Below, piece after piece: positions 10,014 to 18,555 of a stretch of DNA of 64,000 nt. The stretch covers positions 7,128,501 to 7,192,500 of the forward strand of contig NZ_CP059732.1 of NCBI RefSeq assembly GCF_014117325.1. Reading direction: 5' to 3'. The notes beneath the pieces are model-generated. The model had not been told where the DNA came from. It saw only the letters and a program-made list of their open reading frames with translations, and did not search any database. The stretch comes from Spirosoma foliorum (GTDB lineage: Bacteria; Bacteroidota; Bacteroidia; Cytophagales; Spirosomataceae). The translations under genes were made by a program, and so were the position numbers. Positions within the stretch are counted from its first letter, which is position 1. The number at the start of each line of letters is the position of its first letter.

Positions 10014-10114
10014 TGTCAGATGCTCACATCTGACATTTTAGGTTTCTCAAAACCTAACGGTGCGAACAGTAGGTTTTGAGAAACCTAAAAGTGTCGGTTA
10101 TTAGTAACCGACAC
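10014..10114. repeat. Three adjacent hairpins
   Basis: Three back-to-back inverted repeats fill the gap between convergent genes: 9-bp arms 10014-10022/10027-10035, 21-bp perfect arms 10036-10056/10070-10090 (13-base loop), and 10-bp arms 10091-10100/10105-10114. They abut without spare bases. They could terminate both genes; the composite form resembles a REP-like extragenic element. Confidence 0.75.
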
Positions 10115-10133
10115 CACAGCAAACTTCTATGCT

Positions 10134-13100
10134 TTACTGTTTCAACAAAAACGCCGTTAAATCAGCCAGTTGCTGATTCGATAAACCCATTGCTGTTGGG
10201 TCAGGCATGAGGCTGGTTTTATATTGTTTGCGGGAGAAAATAGCATCGGCAGGAATCGTGTGTTTGGGTCCTTTTATGCCTCTGATAACAACGGCCTGCT
10301 CGTTGTCGCTGACTAAAAAACCGTAATAGGTATTCCCCTTTTTCGTCGTGATTAGCCAGGGTTCGTAGCCGAAAGCAATACCTGCATTCGGGTGAATGAT
10401 GGCATCCAACAAGCCGTTTTTATCGAATTTCTGATGAATCTGCGTCAGTTCTGGGCCAACGTCGGCTCCGAATTCACCGTGCCGATGGCAGGTAGCACAG
10501 TTGGCTTTGAAAATCGTTAGGCCATTTTGCCCATCGCCCGTTAGCATAGCAACCTGAGCAATGGCGGGGTCGGAACTACTGGCAGTTGCCAGCACAACAG
10601 GAGCCGTAGGGGTAGCAGCTGGAGTCGGAGTCGGAACTGACGTTGGGGTTGAAGGCGCAGCCTGCAAGGGAGCAGGTTCAACAGCAGTAGACTCTTTTGC
10701 TACGACCACTTCAGGTTTGGGCAAGAAATATTCTTTCGCCATTGTCCGAACGGTCTGATCGGAATTTTTCATAATCGTTGGCGCAACCGCCTTTATTAAT
10801 TTATCCGAGAGCTTTTTATCGGCGGCCAGCCCAACCAAGATTTTGCCACCTTCAGCGTCACGGGCCATTTCCAGGGCGACTCTCCGTTTTTCGGCATCGG
10901 TCTTGTATTCGTCCAAGAGCACCTGCCGATTGGTTAGCATCTTCTGTTCCTCGTCCGACACCTTGGTTGGCATCACTTCGTCCCAATTCAGGAATTTGGC
11001 CCAGTCGTTACCGCGTCGGAAATTCAGCCAGTACAACGCTTGTTCAGCCACCTCTTTATCGGCTGATTTCGACAGCTCAGCCATTGCCTTAGCAGCTGCT
11101 TCGCTTTTAATAAAACCTACCGTAACAATCGCCTGCTTTCGGGCGTCAGCTGTCAGGGACGAAGCCTCAGCTCGTTTTTTTAGCATAGTCACAGCCGATG
11201 GTGGATGTAACTCCCAAACGAGATTTGCCGTTTTCTGATCCCAATCGACTGGATTTTCGGGCATGGTTTGGCGAAGGTTGAAGAACAAAGCTTCCTCCTT
11301 CCCATCTGCCGCTTTCCCCAGTGCATCCAGATACCACCGATCCTGACCGTCGTAACCTTTCACTAAATTCATCAGCATAAACCGGCATTCGTCATAAGGA
11401 ACATCACGTAAGGCAATCGCCACTTCCCGACGCACTGCAGGACTGCGATCCGTTGCCAGATTCCCCAACAGTGGCAACAACGCCTTTTGAGAAGCCGTCA
11501 ACGCCTGAATGGATTTAGAGTTTTCGGGCGTTATACTGCGCAAGGCCCGAAGTGCCGCAACACGGACAGGTGCATCAACCGCTTTTAAGAGTCGTTCTAC
11601 TTCAAATTGCCCTTCGGCACCGAGCTGAGCCAGCAGAAAAATCGCTCTTGCTCGATAAAACTGATTGGGAGAGGAAAGCAAGGCCATAACGGGCTCAATG
11701 ACCTTTTCGCCCTGTTCGCGCAAGGCTTCAAAGCCTAGCATTCGCACGTTAACGGCCGGATTCAGAAGTGCCGCAATCTGGCCCTGGGTTGTTCGAAGAT
11801 CAATTTTCGGCGCTTTTAGGTTCTTGCCTTTAGGCGTTATGCGATAAATCCGCCCGTAGCCTTTGTGATCCTGCATTTGGTGACCTCCTACAATTGGGTC
11901 GTACCAATCGGCAATGTAAATAGCACCATCTGTACCAACCGCAACATCGCTCGGCCTGAACCATTTACGCGTATCATTTTCGACGGCATCCCATTTGTAG
12001 TTCGGATCAACTTCGGGAAACGAGCTGATGAAATCGGTGCGCGGAAGCCGATAACCCGCCCCCATCGGCTCTGGCTTGTAGCCAAAAATCACATTACGTC
12101 CAGCCTCGGCACTGAGCAGCATACCCCGATATTGTGGCCCGAGTTCGTCACCTTCGTACATGACCATCCCCGTAGGCGAACCCGCACCTGTAATGTCACC
12201 GGAAGGCATAACACCCGGATCTTCCTGGTGCCAGTGGGCGGTTGGAACCGTCTGACCGGGCCGTTGATCGCCCTGCCAGTAGCGGGTACCATCGCTACTG
12301 AAATAGCCCGCATTGGCACCTTCCATTAACCAGCTTGTGCGGCAGGCAACCACCTGGTCGTCGTTATCATTTTGCCACATGTTGCCGTATGAATCCAGCG
12401 CGGTTTCGTAGTTGTTCCGAAAATTGTGCGCCATTACTTTCAGGCCCGAGCCATCTGGATTGACACGCAAGGCCATTCCGCCCGTCCAGACCCGGCCATC
12501 GTCGCTAACCTGGTTACCCCGGTTCTGTTTATTGTAAGGCGTCCCGCCTACGTACAAACTGCCTGAACGCAATGTCCAGCCTTCGGTATCAGTAACTACG
12601 TGTGGGCCAGCATTTCCAGTATTGAAATAATACTTCCCGTCGGGTCCGGCAACGACTGCATGGAGCGAGTGATCGTGATCTACTCCTCCGAAACCCGTCA
12701 GCATAATTTCCTTTTTATCGGCTTTATCGTCGCCGTTCTCATCGGTATAGATAATGAGATTGGGTGAGGCCGAAACGACAACTCGATTACCAATGACCGC
12801 AATTCCCATAGGCGACACCAGATCAGGGTCGGTTACAAAGACTTTGCTATCATCGGCTTTGCCATCGCCATTGGTATCTTCCAGAATTACGATACGCTCC
12901 CCTTCTGGGTGATTCAGTCGGCTTTCGGGCTTATTATTGAATTTTCGATAGTTAACGGCTTCCGTGATCCAAACCCGACCTCGGGCATCGATGTCCATAT
13001 TGGTCGGGTTGTAAAACATGGGGGCTTCAGCCCAGAGCGTCGCTTCAAGATCGTTGGGGAGATAAAGTGTGTTTGAATCGGCCACCGTCGCAATGTGTCG

Positions 13101-13226
13101 GTGCGGATTTTGCTCGAAATCTGAAGACAGATTCAGTTGTGAATTTGATTGGAACGTTTGCCCCGCCAGATACAAAAAACCGACTGTAGTGAGCGCGAAA
13201 GGATTCAGCGAAAAGATTGTTTTCAT
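10134..13226 (-). CDS. Sorbosone dehydrogenase-like / HEAT repeat / cytochrome c protein
   Basis: A 1030-residue exported protein (signal peptide about 1-26). Residues about 50-470 resemble the PQQ-dependent glucose/sorbosone dehydrogenase beta-propeller found in the 'membrane-bound dehydrogenase' family of Planctomycetes, Verrucomicrobia and Bacteroidetes. Residues about 490-830 look like HEAT repeats. A Pro/Thr/Ala-rich linker (about 850-885) leads to a C-terminal cytochrome c domain with heme motif CATCH near 908-912 and a distal Met candidate in the SLMPDP stretch. The likely role is oxidation of a sugar or alcohol with electrons passed to the attached heme; substrate unknown. It lies upstream of nothing on its strand except the isomerase-like gene at 13340, which may be co-transcribed across a hairpin element. 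Confidence 0.85.
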   Translation of the reverse strand: MKTIFSLNPFALTTVGFLYLAGQTFQSNSQLNLSSDFEQNPHRHIATVADSNTLYLPNDLEATLWAEAPMFYNPTNMDIDARGRVWITEAVNYRKFNNKPESRLNHPEGERIVILEDTNGDGKADDSKVFVTDPDLVSPMGIAVIGNRVVVSASPNLIIYTDENGDDKADKKEIMLTGFGGVDHDHSLHAVVAGPDGKYYFNTGNAGPHVVTDTEGWTLRSGSLYVGGTPYNKQNRGNQVSDDGRVWTGGMALRVNPDGSGLKVMAHNFRNNYETALDSYGNMWQNDNDDQVVACRTSWLMEGANAGYFSSDGTRYWQGDQRPGQTVPTAHWHQEDPGVMPSGDITGAGSPTGMVMYEGDELGPQYRGMLLSAEAGRNVIFGYKPEPMGAGYRLPRTDFISSFPEVDPNYKWDAVENDTRKWFRPSDVAVGTDGAIYIADWYDPIVGGHQMQDHKGYGRIYRITPKGKNLKAPKIDLRTTQGQIAALLNPAVNVRMLGFEALREQGEKVIEPVMALLSSPNQFYRARAIFLLAQLGAEGQFEVERLLKAVDAPVRVAALRALRSITPENSKSIQALTASQKALLPLLGNLATDRSPAVRREVAIALRDVPYDECRFMLMNLVKGYDGQDRWYLDALGKAADGKEEALFFNLRQTMPENPVDWDQKTANLVWELHPPSAVTMLKKRAEASSLTADARKQAIVTVGFIKSEAAAKAMAELSKSADKEVAEQALYWLNFRRGNDWAKFLNWDEVMPTKVSDEEQKMLTNRQVLLDEYKTDAEKRRVALEMARDAEGGKILVGLAADKKLSDKLIKAVAPTIMKNSDQTVRTMAKEYFLPKPEVVVAKESTAVEPAPLQAAPSTPTSVPTPTPAATPTAPVVLATASSSDPAIAQVAMLTGDGQNGLTIFKANCATCHRHGEFGADVGPELTQIHQKFDKNGLLDAIIHPNAGIAFGYEPWLITTKKGNTYYGFLVSDNEQAVVIRGIKGPKHTIPADAIFSRKQYKTSLMPDPTAMGLSNQQLADLTAFLLKQ

Positions 13227-13242
13227 TCGTTACTTACTTCAG

Positions 13243-13331
13243 GTTCCAAGTTTAACGTTTCATGTTCCAGGTTGGGGGCTAGAATGATTTGGCGTCAGCC
13301 AACCTGGAACATGAAACCTTAAACTTGAAAC
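13243..13331. repeat. Intergenic inverted repeat with GTCA-tipped inner hairpin
   Basis: Arms 13243-13275 and 13299-13331 (33 nt) match with two mismatches. Inside, TTGGC-GTCA-GCCAA (13289-13302) forms an alternative short hairpin containing the octamer GCGTCAGC, which also occurs in the elements at 35408 and 43870. It separates two genes on the minus strand. Confidence 0.75.
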
Positions 13332-13339
13332 AATAAAAA

Positions 13340-14197
13340 TCAACTAAACAGAGTTCTAACCGTCTTATTATTATCAATATAACTTTCCAGCATCGGCTTA
13401 CCCTTCGGAACAGCTCCTTCAATTTGCAGCCAGCCGGTATAGCCAATTTCATCTATCACTTGCCTAACCTTCGACAAATCCACAATTCCCTGACCAAGCA
13501 AATGCTCGTTTTCTTTTAGGTGGATTTCGCAGATATGGTTTTTACCAAGTGTACGAATTCCGTCAAAAATAGGATAACCCATTACAGAAGAATTACAGAC
13601 ATCGTAATAAACCTGGATTGCTGGCGAACCCACGGCATCCAGAATAGCCATATGTTCGGCCGCCGATAGCCAGGATTCGATACCCAGAACAACGCCCGCC
13701 TTTTCGGCTTTGGGGGCAACCGCTTTCAACCGATCAATCACAACCTGGGTTCCTTTTGGATCGTTACGCAGATCATTATTGCTAAAAAAAGCCAGCAACA
13801 CGTTTTTTACGCCCAACGAATGAGCCACGTCTACGCTATCCTGCACCCATTGCTCCGTCCGGGGATCTGATTTATAAGGTATTTCATTCAGCAAACCGAT
13901 AGCCAAACCGCCAATGGCAACGCCTGCCTGTTTGGCCGCATAGTTGAAAGCGCGCTGCGTTTCGGGACGCCGTAGATGTTCGTGGTCGGCTTTTGTGTTT
14001 AAGCTAAGCTGTACACCATCCAGCCCAATTTGCTTAGCCACTTTAAATGAATTTATATCGCCCGCCGGACCAATTGACCAATCGCAGGCACCAATTTTGA
14101 ACCGACTTTTAGTTAAAACTGGGTAAGTCATGCCTGGATACAGTAAGGTAGACAAACCGATACCCAATGAGTAACGCAATGCATTACGACGCTTCAT
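13340..14197 (-). CDS. Sugar phosphate isomerase/epimerase-like TIM-barrel protein
   Basis: A 285-residue protein of the xylose-isomerase-like AP-endonuclease-2 superfamily. The N terminus (MKRRNALRYSLGIGLSTLL) resembles a twin-arginine or Sec signal, so it is probably exported. Features of the family include the start IGACDWSIG, metal-ligand candidates in GVVLGIESW (E), VYYDVCNS (D), ICEIHLKEN (E, H) and LQIEGA (E) near the end. Substrate is unknown; related proteins act on keto sugars. It precedes the dehydrogenase gene on the same strand with a hairpin element between, so joint use in extracellular sugar oxidation is possible. Confidence 0.8.
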   Translation of the reverse strand: MKRRNALRYSLGIGLSTLLYPGMTYPVLTKSRFKIGACDWSIGPAGDINSFKVAKQIGLDGVQLSLNTKADHEHLRRPETQRAFNYAAKQAGVAIGGLAIGLLNEIPYKSDPRTEQWVQDSVDVAHSLGVKNVLLAFFSNNDLRNDPKGTQVVIDRLKAVAPKAEKAGVVLGIESWLSAAEHMAILDAVGSPAIQVYYDVCNSSVMGYPIFDGIRTLGKNHICEIHLKENEHLLGQGIVDLSKVRQVIDEIGYTGWLQIEGAVPKGKPMLESYIDNNKTVRTLFS

Positions 14198-14359
14198 ACA
14201 TTCTTATTCGCTAAGGGAGTTTACCAAAGGTACGTATCTATAAAACATCAAGCATTAATTATCGTAGAACGTATATAATTGTAATAAGAAAATAGTTTTT
14301 TTTATGCGCGCTTCCAACTGTTTGGTAGTGAGTACGGTCATAGGGTTGTCAACGTTGCT

Positions 14360-14926
14360 ATGCAGGATGAATACCAATTAGTCGAAGGATGCCGACGGCA
14401 GGACCGGATTGTGCAGCGACAGCTCTATGAGCGGTTTGCCGGGAAGCTCTTTGTCGTTTGCAAACGATACATCAAAGATCCTGACGAAGCTGAAGATGTA
14501 TTACAGGATTCGTTTATAAAGGTTTATCAGCACATCGACTCCTTCCGGTTCGAATGTCCGCTGGAAGCCTGGCTAAAACGGATCGTGATCAATACGGCGT
14601 TGAAGTTTTTGCGAAAACAAAAGCCCTGGGAACATACCAGCGATGTGCAGGAATTGGCCCCAGTGCTACCCCAGGCCGACGAAAGTTTGCCTGCGCTGAA
14701 TTATAAATATTTGCTTCAACTGATTCAGGAACTTCCTCCCGGTTGCCGCACCGTGTTTAACTTATACGCAATTGAAGGTTATAACCATCCCGAAATTGCC
14801 GAGTTACTCGACATTGCCGAAGGAACATCTAAATCACAATATGCCCGCGCCAGAAATCTACTGCAACAAAAACTACAAGCTGATAAACGATTTGCAGATG
14901 GGTATCCTGCCGAAGGACACTCGTGA
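14360..14926 (+). CDS. ECF-type RNA polymerase sigma factor
   Basis: A 188-residue sigma-70 family protein. Region 2 spans about residues 20-90 (YIKDPDEAEDVLQDSFIKVY, region 2.2-2.4) and region 4 about 115-175 (LPPGCRTVFNLYAIEGYNHPEIAELL, with helix-turn-helix following). Short length and missing regions 1 and 3 place it in the extracytoplasmic-function group, whose members are held by a membrane anti-sigma factor until an envelope signal arrives. The next gene begins 12 bases after the stop and probably encodes that partner. I see no obvious promoter of the housekeeping type in the 160 bases upstream. Confidence 0.93.
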   Translation: MQDEYQLVEGCRRQDRIVQRQLYERFAGKLFVVCKRYIKDPDEAEDVLQDSFIKVYQHIDSFRFECPLEAWLKRIVINTALKFLRKQKPWEHTSDVQELAPVLPQADESLPALNYKYLLQLIQELPPGCRTVFNLYAIEGYNHPEIAELLDIAEGTSKSQYARARNLLQQKLQADKRFADGYPAEGHS

Positions 14927-14938
14927 AGAATAACGAAG

Positions 14939-16540
14939 ATGGACGAATTAGATAAAAATAGACCGGACGATTTCTGGCGGAAGGCATTCGATGAAGCCGC
15001 CGAGACACCTCCTCTCCGGGTTTGGGATTCTATCGAACGTCGGTTAGATGAGTCTAACGACACGAAGATACTACCACTCTGGGGATTGGGGCTGATTTCG
15101 TCGCGACCAGCTGCCTGGGGAATGGGCGTGGCTGCTGCGGTAACATTACTACTAATTGGGTGGTGGGCTGGTTCTGCTCAGGTAGGTAGCAACCAACCTA
15201 CTACAATTGCCCAGCATAGTGAATCAAGCGAACGGGTAACCAAGAAAACGCTTACGCCTAAAAGCACAAATGCTGACGAATCACTGGCTCAGTCTTCGCC
15301 TGAAGTTACTTCTGCTACGAAATCAGGATTCTCTTCGGCGAGAGTAGGGTCAGATGCTTCGTTAACTGCATTGCCAATTGGCGAACAGACCAGTCGTGTG
15401 CTGGCTCAGATCAAGGCTAACACGGATACAAAAGACCAAGCGATTAGTAGTCAACGCATGGCGGTGGGAGCTAGCCTTGTGATGGGGACTAAAAGTTCAT
15501 CAATACCGCCAGGTATCGAAAATGGGTCGCTGTCGTCGGGTACTGGCGGGTCCATGTCTGTTAATTCTTTTGCGGCCCGAACAGTAACAACAACAATAGA
15601 ACCGTCGAATTCATCGGAATTAGCCCGCTTTGAACCTCTTTCTGGAAAATCATTGCGCTTTCGTGACATCGGTCAGATTCATCGTATTGTCTGGCACCGT
15701 CCTACAGAGATGGCGCTAACGCCAGAAACCTTCAAGTCGAAGCAGAAAAATCACGATGTCTGGGCGTCGGCTACTGTTATGCCCGGTTCATTCAACCCGA
15801 TGGTAGCTGTGCAAACGACTTCCATTGCGAATGCGAATTATGCCAATCTGAATGCGTCAAAAAACACAACAACTGGCTCATCGATTAGTAGTCGGGCTAA
15901 TTTTTCGGTCGCTTACCAGGCTGGTGCTGGCGTTCAGTTAAGCGAACGCTGGTCGTTAGAATCCGGGATTGGCTACTTATCTGGACGTTCAACCGTTGAA
16001 ACACCGGCTCAGGCATCAGCAGCTTCGCTTGTAGCGCTTACCGGACGCAATACAACATCGGGAAACTTGTATGTAGATGCCCTGAAAAGCAGCTTCCAAG
16101 GTAATGATCTGGCAGCCGCATCACCCGTTTTTACTAATAGTGCGGGTAATGCCTATCAACAGGCCAATTATGCCGGTTCAACACAGCAGATTCTGACGAA
16201 TAATTACCAGTATATGCAGGTACCTCTTCAGGTAGGTTACCAGCTTCGTCCCCGCAAACGGCTCAGCTTAGCTGTACTCGGCGGGCTGATTACGAATATT
16301 TTCGTTCGAAACACAGTGGGCAATGAGATAGTTGTTACGGCAAAGGATGGCGTCTACCGTCCTCTTTCGCTGGCGGCTACGATGGGGGCTCGCCTACGCT
16401 ATCGACCTACTCAGCAATGGTCAGCTTCGCTGGCGGGTGTTTATCAGCCTTCGTTGGGATTAGGGACTCAGCCTGAGGCACAGGTGCAAACTCACCCGAC
16501 TTCTGCTGGCATGAGTTTCGGCGTTGATTATCACTTTTGA
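14939..16540 (+). CDS. Putative anti-sigma domain fused to outer-membrane beta-barrel
   Basis: A 533-residue protein right after the ECF sigma gene. Residues 1-57 are charged and soluble (FWRKAFDEAAETPP, then VWDSIERRL). Residues about 58-78 form one transmembrane helix. A Ser/Thr-rich linker of about 230 residues follows. Residues about 318-533 alternate like an outer-membrane barrel (GVQLSERWSLESGIGYLSGR; VPLQVGYQL) and end with aromatic Phe. There is no cleavable signal peptide. Read literally, one chain has a cytoplasmic head, an inner-membrane anchor, a periplasmic tether and an outer-membrane barrel. The head is the likely anti-sigma element; no zinc-finger (ZAS) Cys/His motif is seen. 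Function is inferred from position and architecture. Confidence 0.7.
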   Translation: MDELDKNRPDDFWRKAFDEAAETPPLRVWDSIERRLDESNDTKILPLWGLGLISSRPAAWGMGVAAAVTLLLIGWWAGSAQVGSNQPTTIAQHSESSERVTKKTLTPKSTNADESLAQSSPEVTSATKSGFSSARVGSDASLTALPIGEQTSRVLAQIKANTDTKDQAISSQRMAVGASLVMGTKSSSIPPGIENGSLSSGTGGSMSVNSFAARTVTTTIEPSNSSELARFEPLSGKSLRFRDIGQIHRIVWHRPTEMALTPETFKSKQKNHDVWASATVMPGSFNPMVAVQTTSIANANYANLNASKNTTTGSSISSRANFSVAYQAGAGVQLSERWSLESGIGYLSGRSTVETPAQASAASLVALTGRNTTSGNLYVDALKSSFQGNDLAAASPVFTNSAGNAYQQANYAGSTQQILTNNYQYMQVPLQVGYQLRPRKRLSLAVLGGLITNIFVRNTVGNEIVVTAKDGVYRPLSLAATMGARLRYRPTQQWSASLAGVYQPSLGLGTQPEAQVQTHPTSAGMSFGVDYHF

Positions 16541-16551
16541 TTTCTTGTATC

Positions 16552-17025
16552 ATGAAAACCATCGTAGTTGCCGTCTTATTTATTGTTGGTTTGGGCCGTT
16601 GTACAAGCAGCCTCTCGCCCCAGTCTTCAGTAGATGACGACCTGATTATCCGCACAGGAACAAGATTCGGAATGTGTATTGGTACGCAATGTGTAAAAGA
16701 CTACGTCTTTAATGGGACCAGCGTCACGTTAACACAGAAAAACGTACAGCCCCGAGCACAGTCTACGTCTCAAAGTTGTCAGTCAACCATTAGTGCGACC
16801 AACTGGCAAAGTCTTAAAGCGAACGCCAATCTGGATGCCTTTAGTAAAAAAGATACCATAATCGGTTGCCCCGATTGTGCCGACGGTGGAGCTGAATACA
16901 TAGAATTACAGCTTGGCGAACAGAAGCATAAGGTTACTTTTCCATATGGGGAAACAATCCCTGGTTTTGAGTCGCTGGTAAGTGCTCTACGAAGCCAGCG
17001 CGAAGCGACCAAAGACTGTTTATAG
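16552..17025 (+). CDS. Cys-rich predicted lipoprotein, unknown function
   Basis: A 157-residue protein I do not recognise. I start it at 16552 (MKTIVVAVLFIVGLGRC) because that gives a signal peptide with a possible lipobox Cys; an ATG at 16537 would overlap the previous stop. The mature part has eight or so Cys, including CIGTQC, an isolated Cys near QSCQS, CPDC and a penultimate Cys, which suggests disulfides in the periplasm. It follows the anti-sigma-like gene by 11 bases and is probably the third gene of the ECF operon. Confidence 0.6.
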   Translation: MKTIVVAVLFIVGLGRCTSSLSPQSSVDDDLIIRTGTRFGMCIGTQCVKDYVFNGTSVTLTQKNVQPRAQSTSQSCQSTISATNWQSLKANANLDAFSKKDTIIGCPDCADGGAEYIELQLGEQKHKVTFPYGETIPGFESLVSALRSQREATKDCL

Positions 17026-17313
17026 CCTATGCTAGTATTGGTACCGTATCCTCGGTCTGTGTCCTCACCTAGAGTGTATACATATCTTTGGGACATGTTT
17101 GAAACTCCGTTAGGAGTGACCTGTTAATAGAAAACACAGGATTGAGCCTAACCAGAAGCGCCGTAGGTGCGACCTAATTTGATCCATGTAGGTAGCACCT
17201 ACGGCGCTTCTGGTTCGTACTAAGCGACAATAACTATTGACAGGACGCCCTTACCGGGCTGATTAGCCTATGAAAAAGATGTGTGAGTAAAAGCCCTAAA
17301 AATGTAAAGCGCT
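17026..17313. repeat. Intergenic region with short extragenic repeats
   Basis: This 288-base gap holds an inverted repeat of 21-bp perfect arms at 17150-17170 and 17195-17215, whose inner flanks (ACCTA/TAGGT) extend the stem with one mismatch. Just upstream, 17101-17130 carries a CTCCGTTAGGAGT stretch of the kind found as small dispersed elements in Bacteroidetes. A short GCCC/GGGC hairpin lies near 17246-17258. No gene is evident. Confidence 0.65.
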
Positions 17314-18555
17314 ATGAAATCGACCCTTTTTTCAACGTTATTGACGGTTACAGCGGGTGTTTTTCTAACCACTATTAGTTGTAAACATAGCGACGTCAGC
17401 CCACCGCCGAGTACAGCGGGCGACTTGCGCGTATCGGCACCTTTTGCCAGTCAAACAGCACAGTTTGCGTTCGATGTCACCAAGGAGGTAGTCGCTGAAG
17501 AAGGGCAGGCGAATAACGTCTTTATTTCTCCGCTGAGTCTACATATTGCGCTGGGTATGATTATGAACGGAGCCAACGGCCAAACGGCTCAGGAGATTCA
17601 GAAAACGCTAAAATTAGATGCTCAAACCCTCACCGAAGCCAATAACACCTACCAGAATTTACTAGAGAATCTACCCGGTGTAGATTCCAAGGTTACGCTC
17701 TCTTTGGCCAACTCAGTGTGGTATCGGAATACGTTTTCGGTGGAAACTTCTTTCCAGGATTTACTGAAACAATCGTTTCAGGCAGAAGTATCTGCGCAGA
17801 ATTTCGACGATGCGGCTACAGTAGGCAAAATCAACAATTGGGCAAGCCAGAAAACTAACGGTAAAATCCCGAAAGTACTTGACCGAATTGAATCCAGCGA
17901 TATCATGTTTCTGATGAACGCGCTGTATTTCAAAGGCGACTGGACAACCCAGTTCAAACCTGAGCAGACGATTGACAGTCCGTTCAAATTAGTATCGGGC
18001 ACTACAACAACTGTGCGGATGATGCGGCTCAATACGGCGTTAAAACATGCTTCCCGGTCAACGTATACCGCTTTTGAACTACCTTATGGCTCCGGTAACT
18101 TTGCCATGACGGTGCTGTTACCCGCTGAGAGCACAACTGCCGATGCGCTGATAAATAGCTTCAATGGTGACGAATGGACACAGCTACAACAAGCCATGAC
18201 GTCGAGCATGATTGATATTGGGTTGCCCAAATTCACGATGAGTTATGCGATCAATCTGAACAAAACACTGAGTACGCTCGGTATGCCAACGGCCTTCACC
18301 GATGTCGCTGATTTCACGAAAATAAACAAGAAAGGCGGACTTACGCTTAGCTTTGTAAAACAGAACACATTTGTGGCTGTAGATGAGCAAGGCACAGAAG
18401 CTGCAGCTGTTACAACTGGAGGCATATCGGTAACGTCGGCGCCTGTACCTATTCTGTGTAATCGCCCATTTATTTTTGTCATTCACGAAAAAGCATCGGG
18501 CACTATTCTTTTCGTCGGGAAAATTGCCGATCCAACTAAAACAAGTAATACATGA
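17314..18555 (+). CDS. Serpin-family protease inhibitor, lipoprotein
   Basis: A 413-residue serpin of normal length with a lipoprotein signal (lipobox ...TTISC, Cys near 23), so it is probably anchored in the envelope. Serpin core motifs are clear: FISPLSLHIALGMIMNGA, NALYFKGDW, the breach/shutter region FVAVDEQGTEAAAVTT and C-terminal NRPFIFVIHE...FVGKIADP. The hinge GTEAAAVTT has small residues, as in inhibitory serpins. Counting from hinge G360 (P15) and aligning the NRPF block to alpha-1-antitrypsin puts P1-P1' at T374-S375, suggesting an elastase- or subtilisin-like target. The next gene overlaps it by four bases (ATGA), so they are translationally coupled. Confidence 0.95.
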   Translation: MKSTLFSTLLTVTAGVFLTTISCKHSDVSPPPSTAGDLRVSAPFASQTAQFAFDVTKEVVAEEGQANNVFISPLSLHIALGMIMNGANGQTAQEIQKTLKLDAQTLTEANNTYQNLLENLPGVDSKVTLSLANSVWYRNTFSVETSFQDLLKQSFQAEVSAQNFDDAATVGKINNWASQKTNGKIPKVLDRIESSDIMFLMNALYFKGDWTTQFKPEQTIDSPFKLVSGTTTTVRMMRLNTALKHASRSTYTAFELPYGSGNFAMTVLLPAESTTADALINSFNGDEWTQLQQAMTSSMIDIGLPKFTMSYAINLNKTLSTLGMPTAFTDVADFTKINKKGGLTLSFVKQNTFVAVDEQGTEAAAVTTGGISVTSAPVPILCNRPFIFVIHEKASGTILFVGKIADPTKTSNT

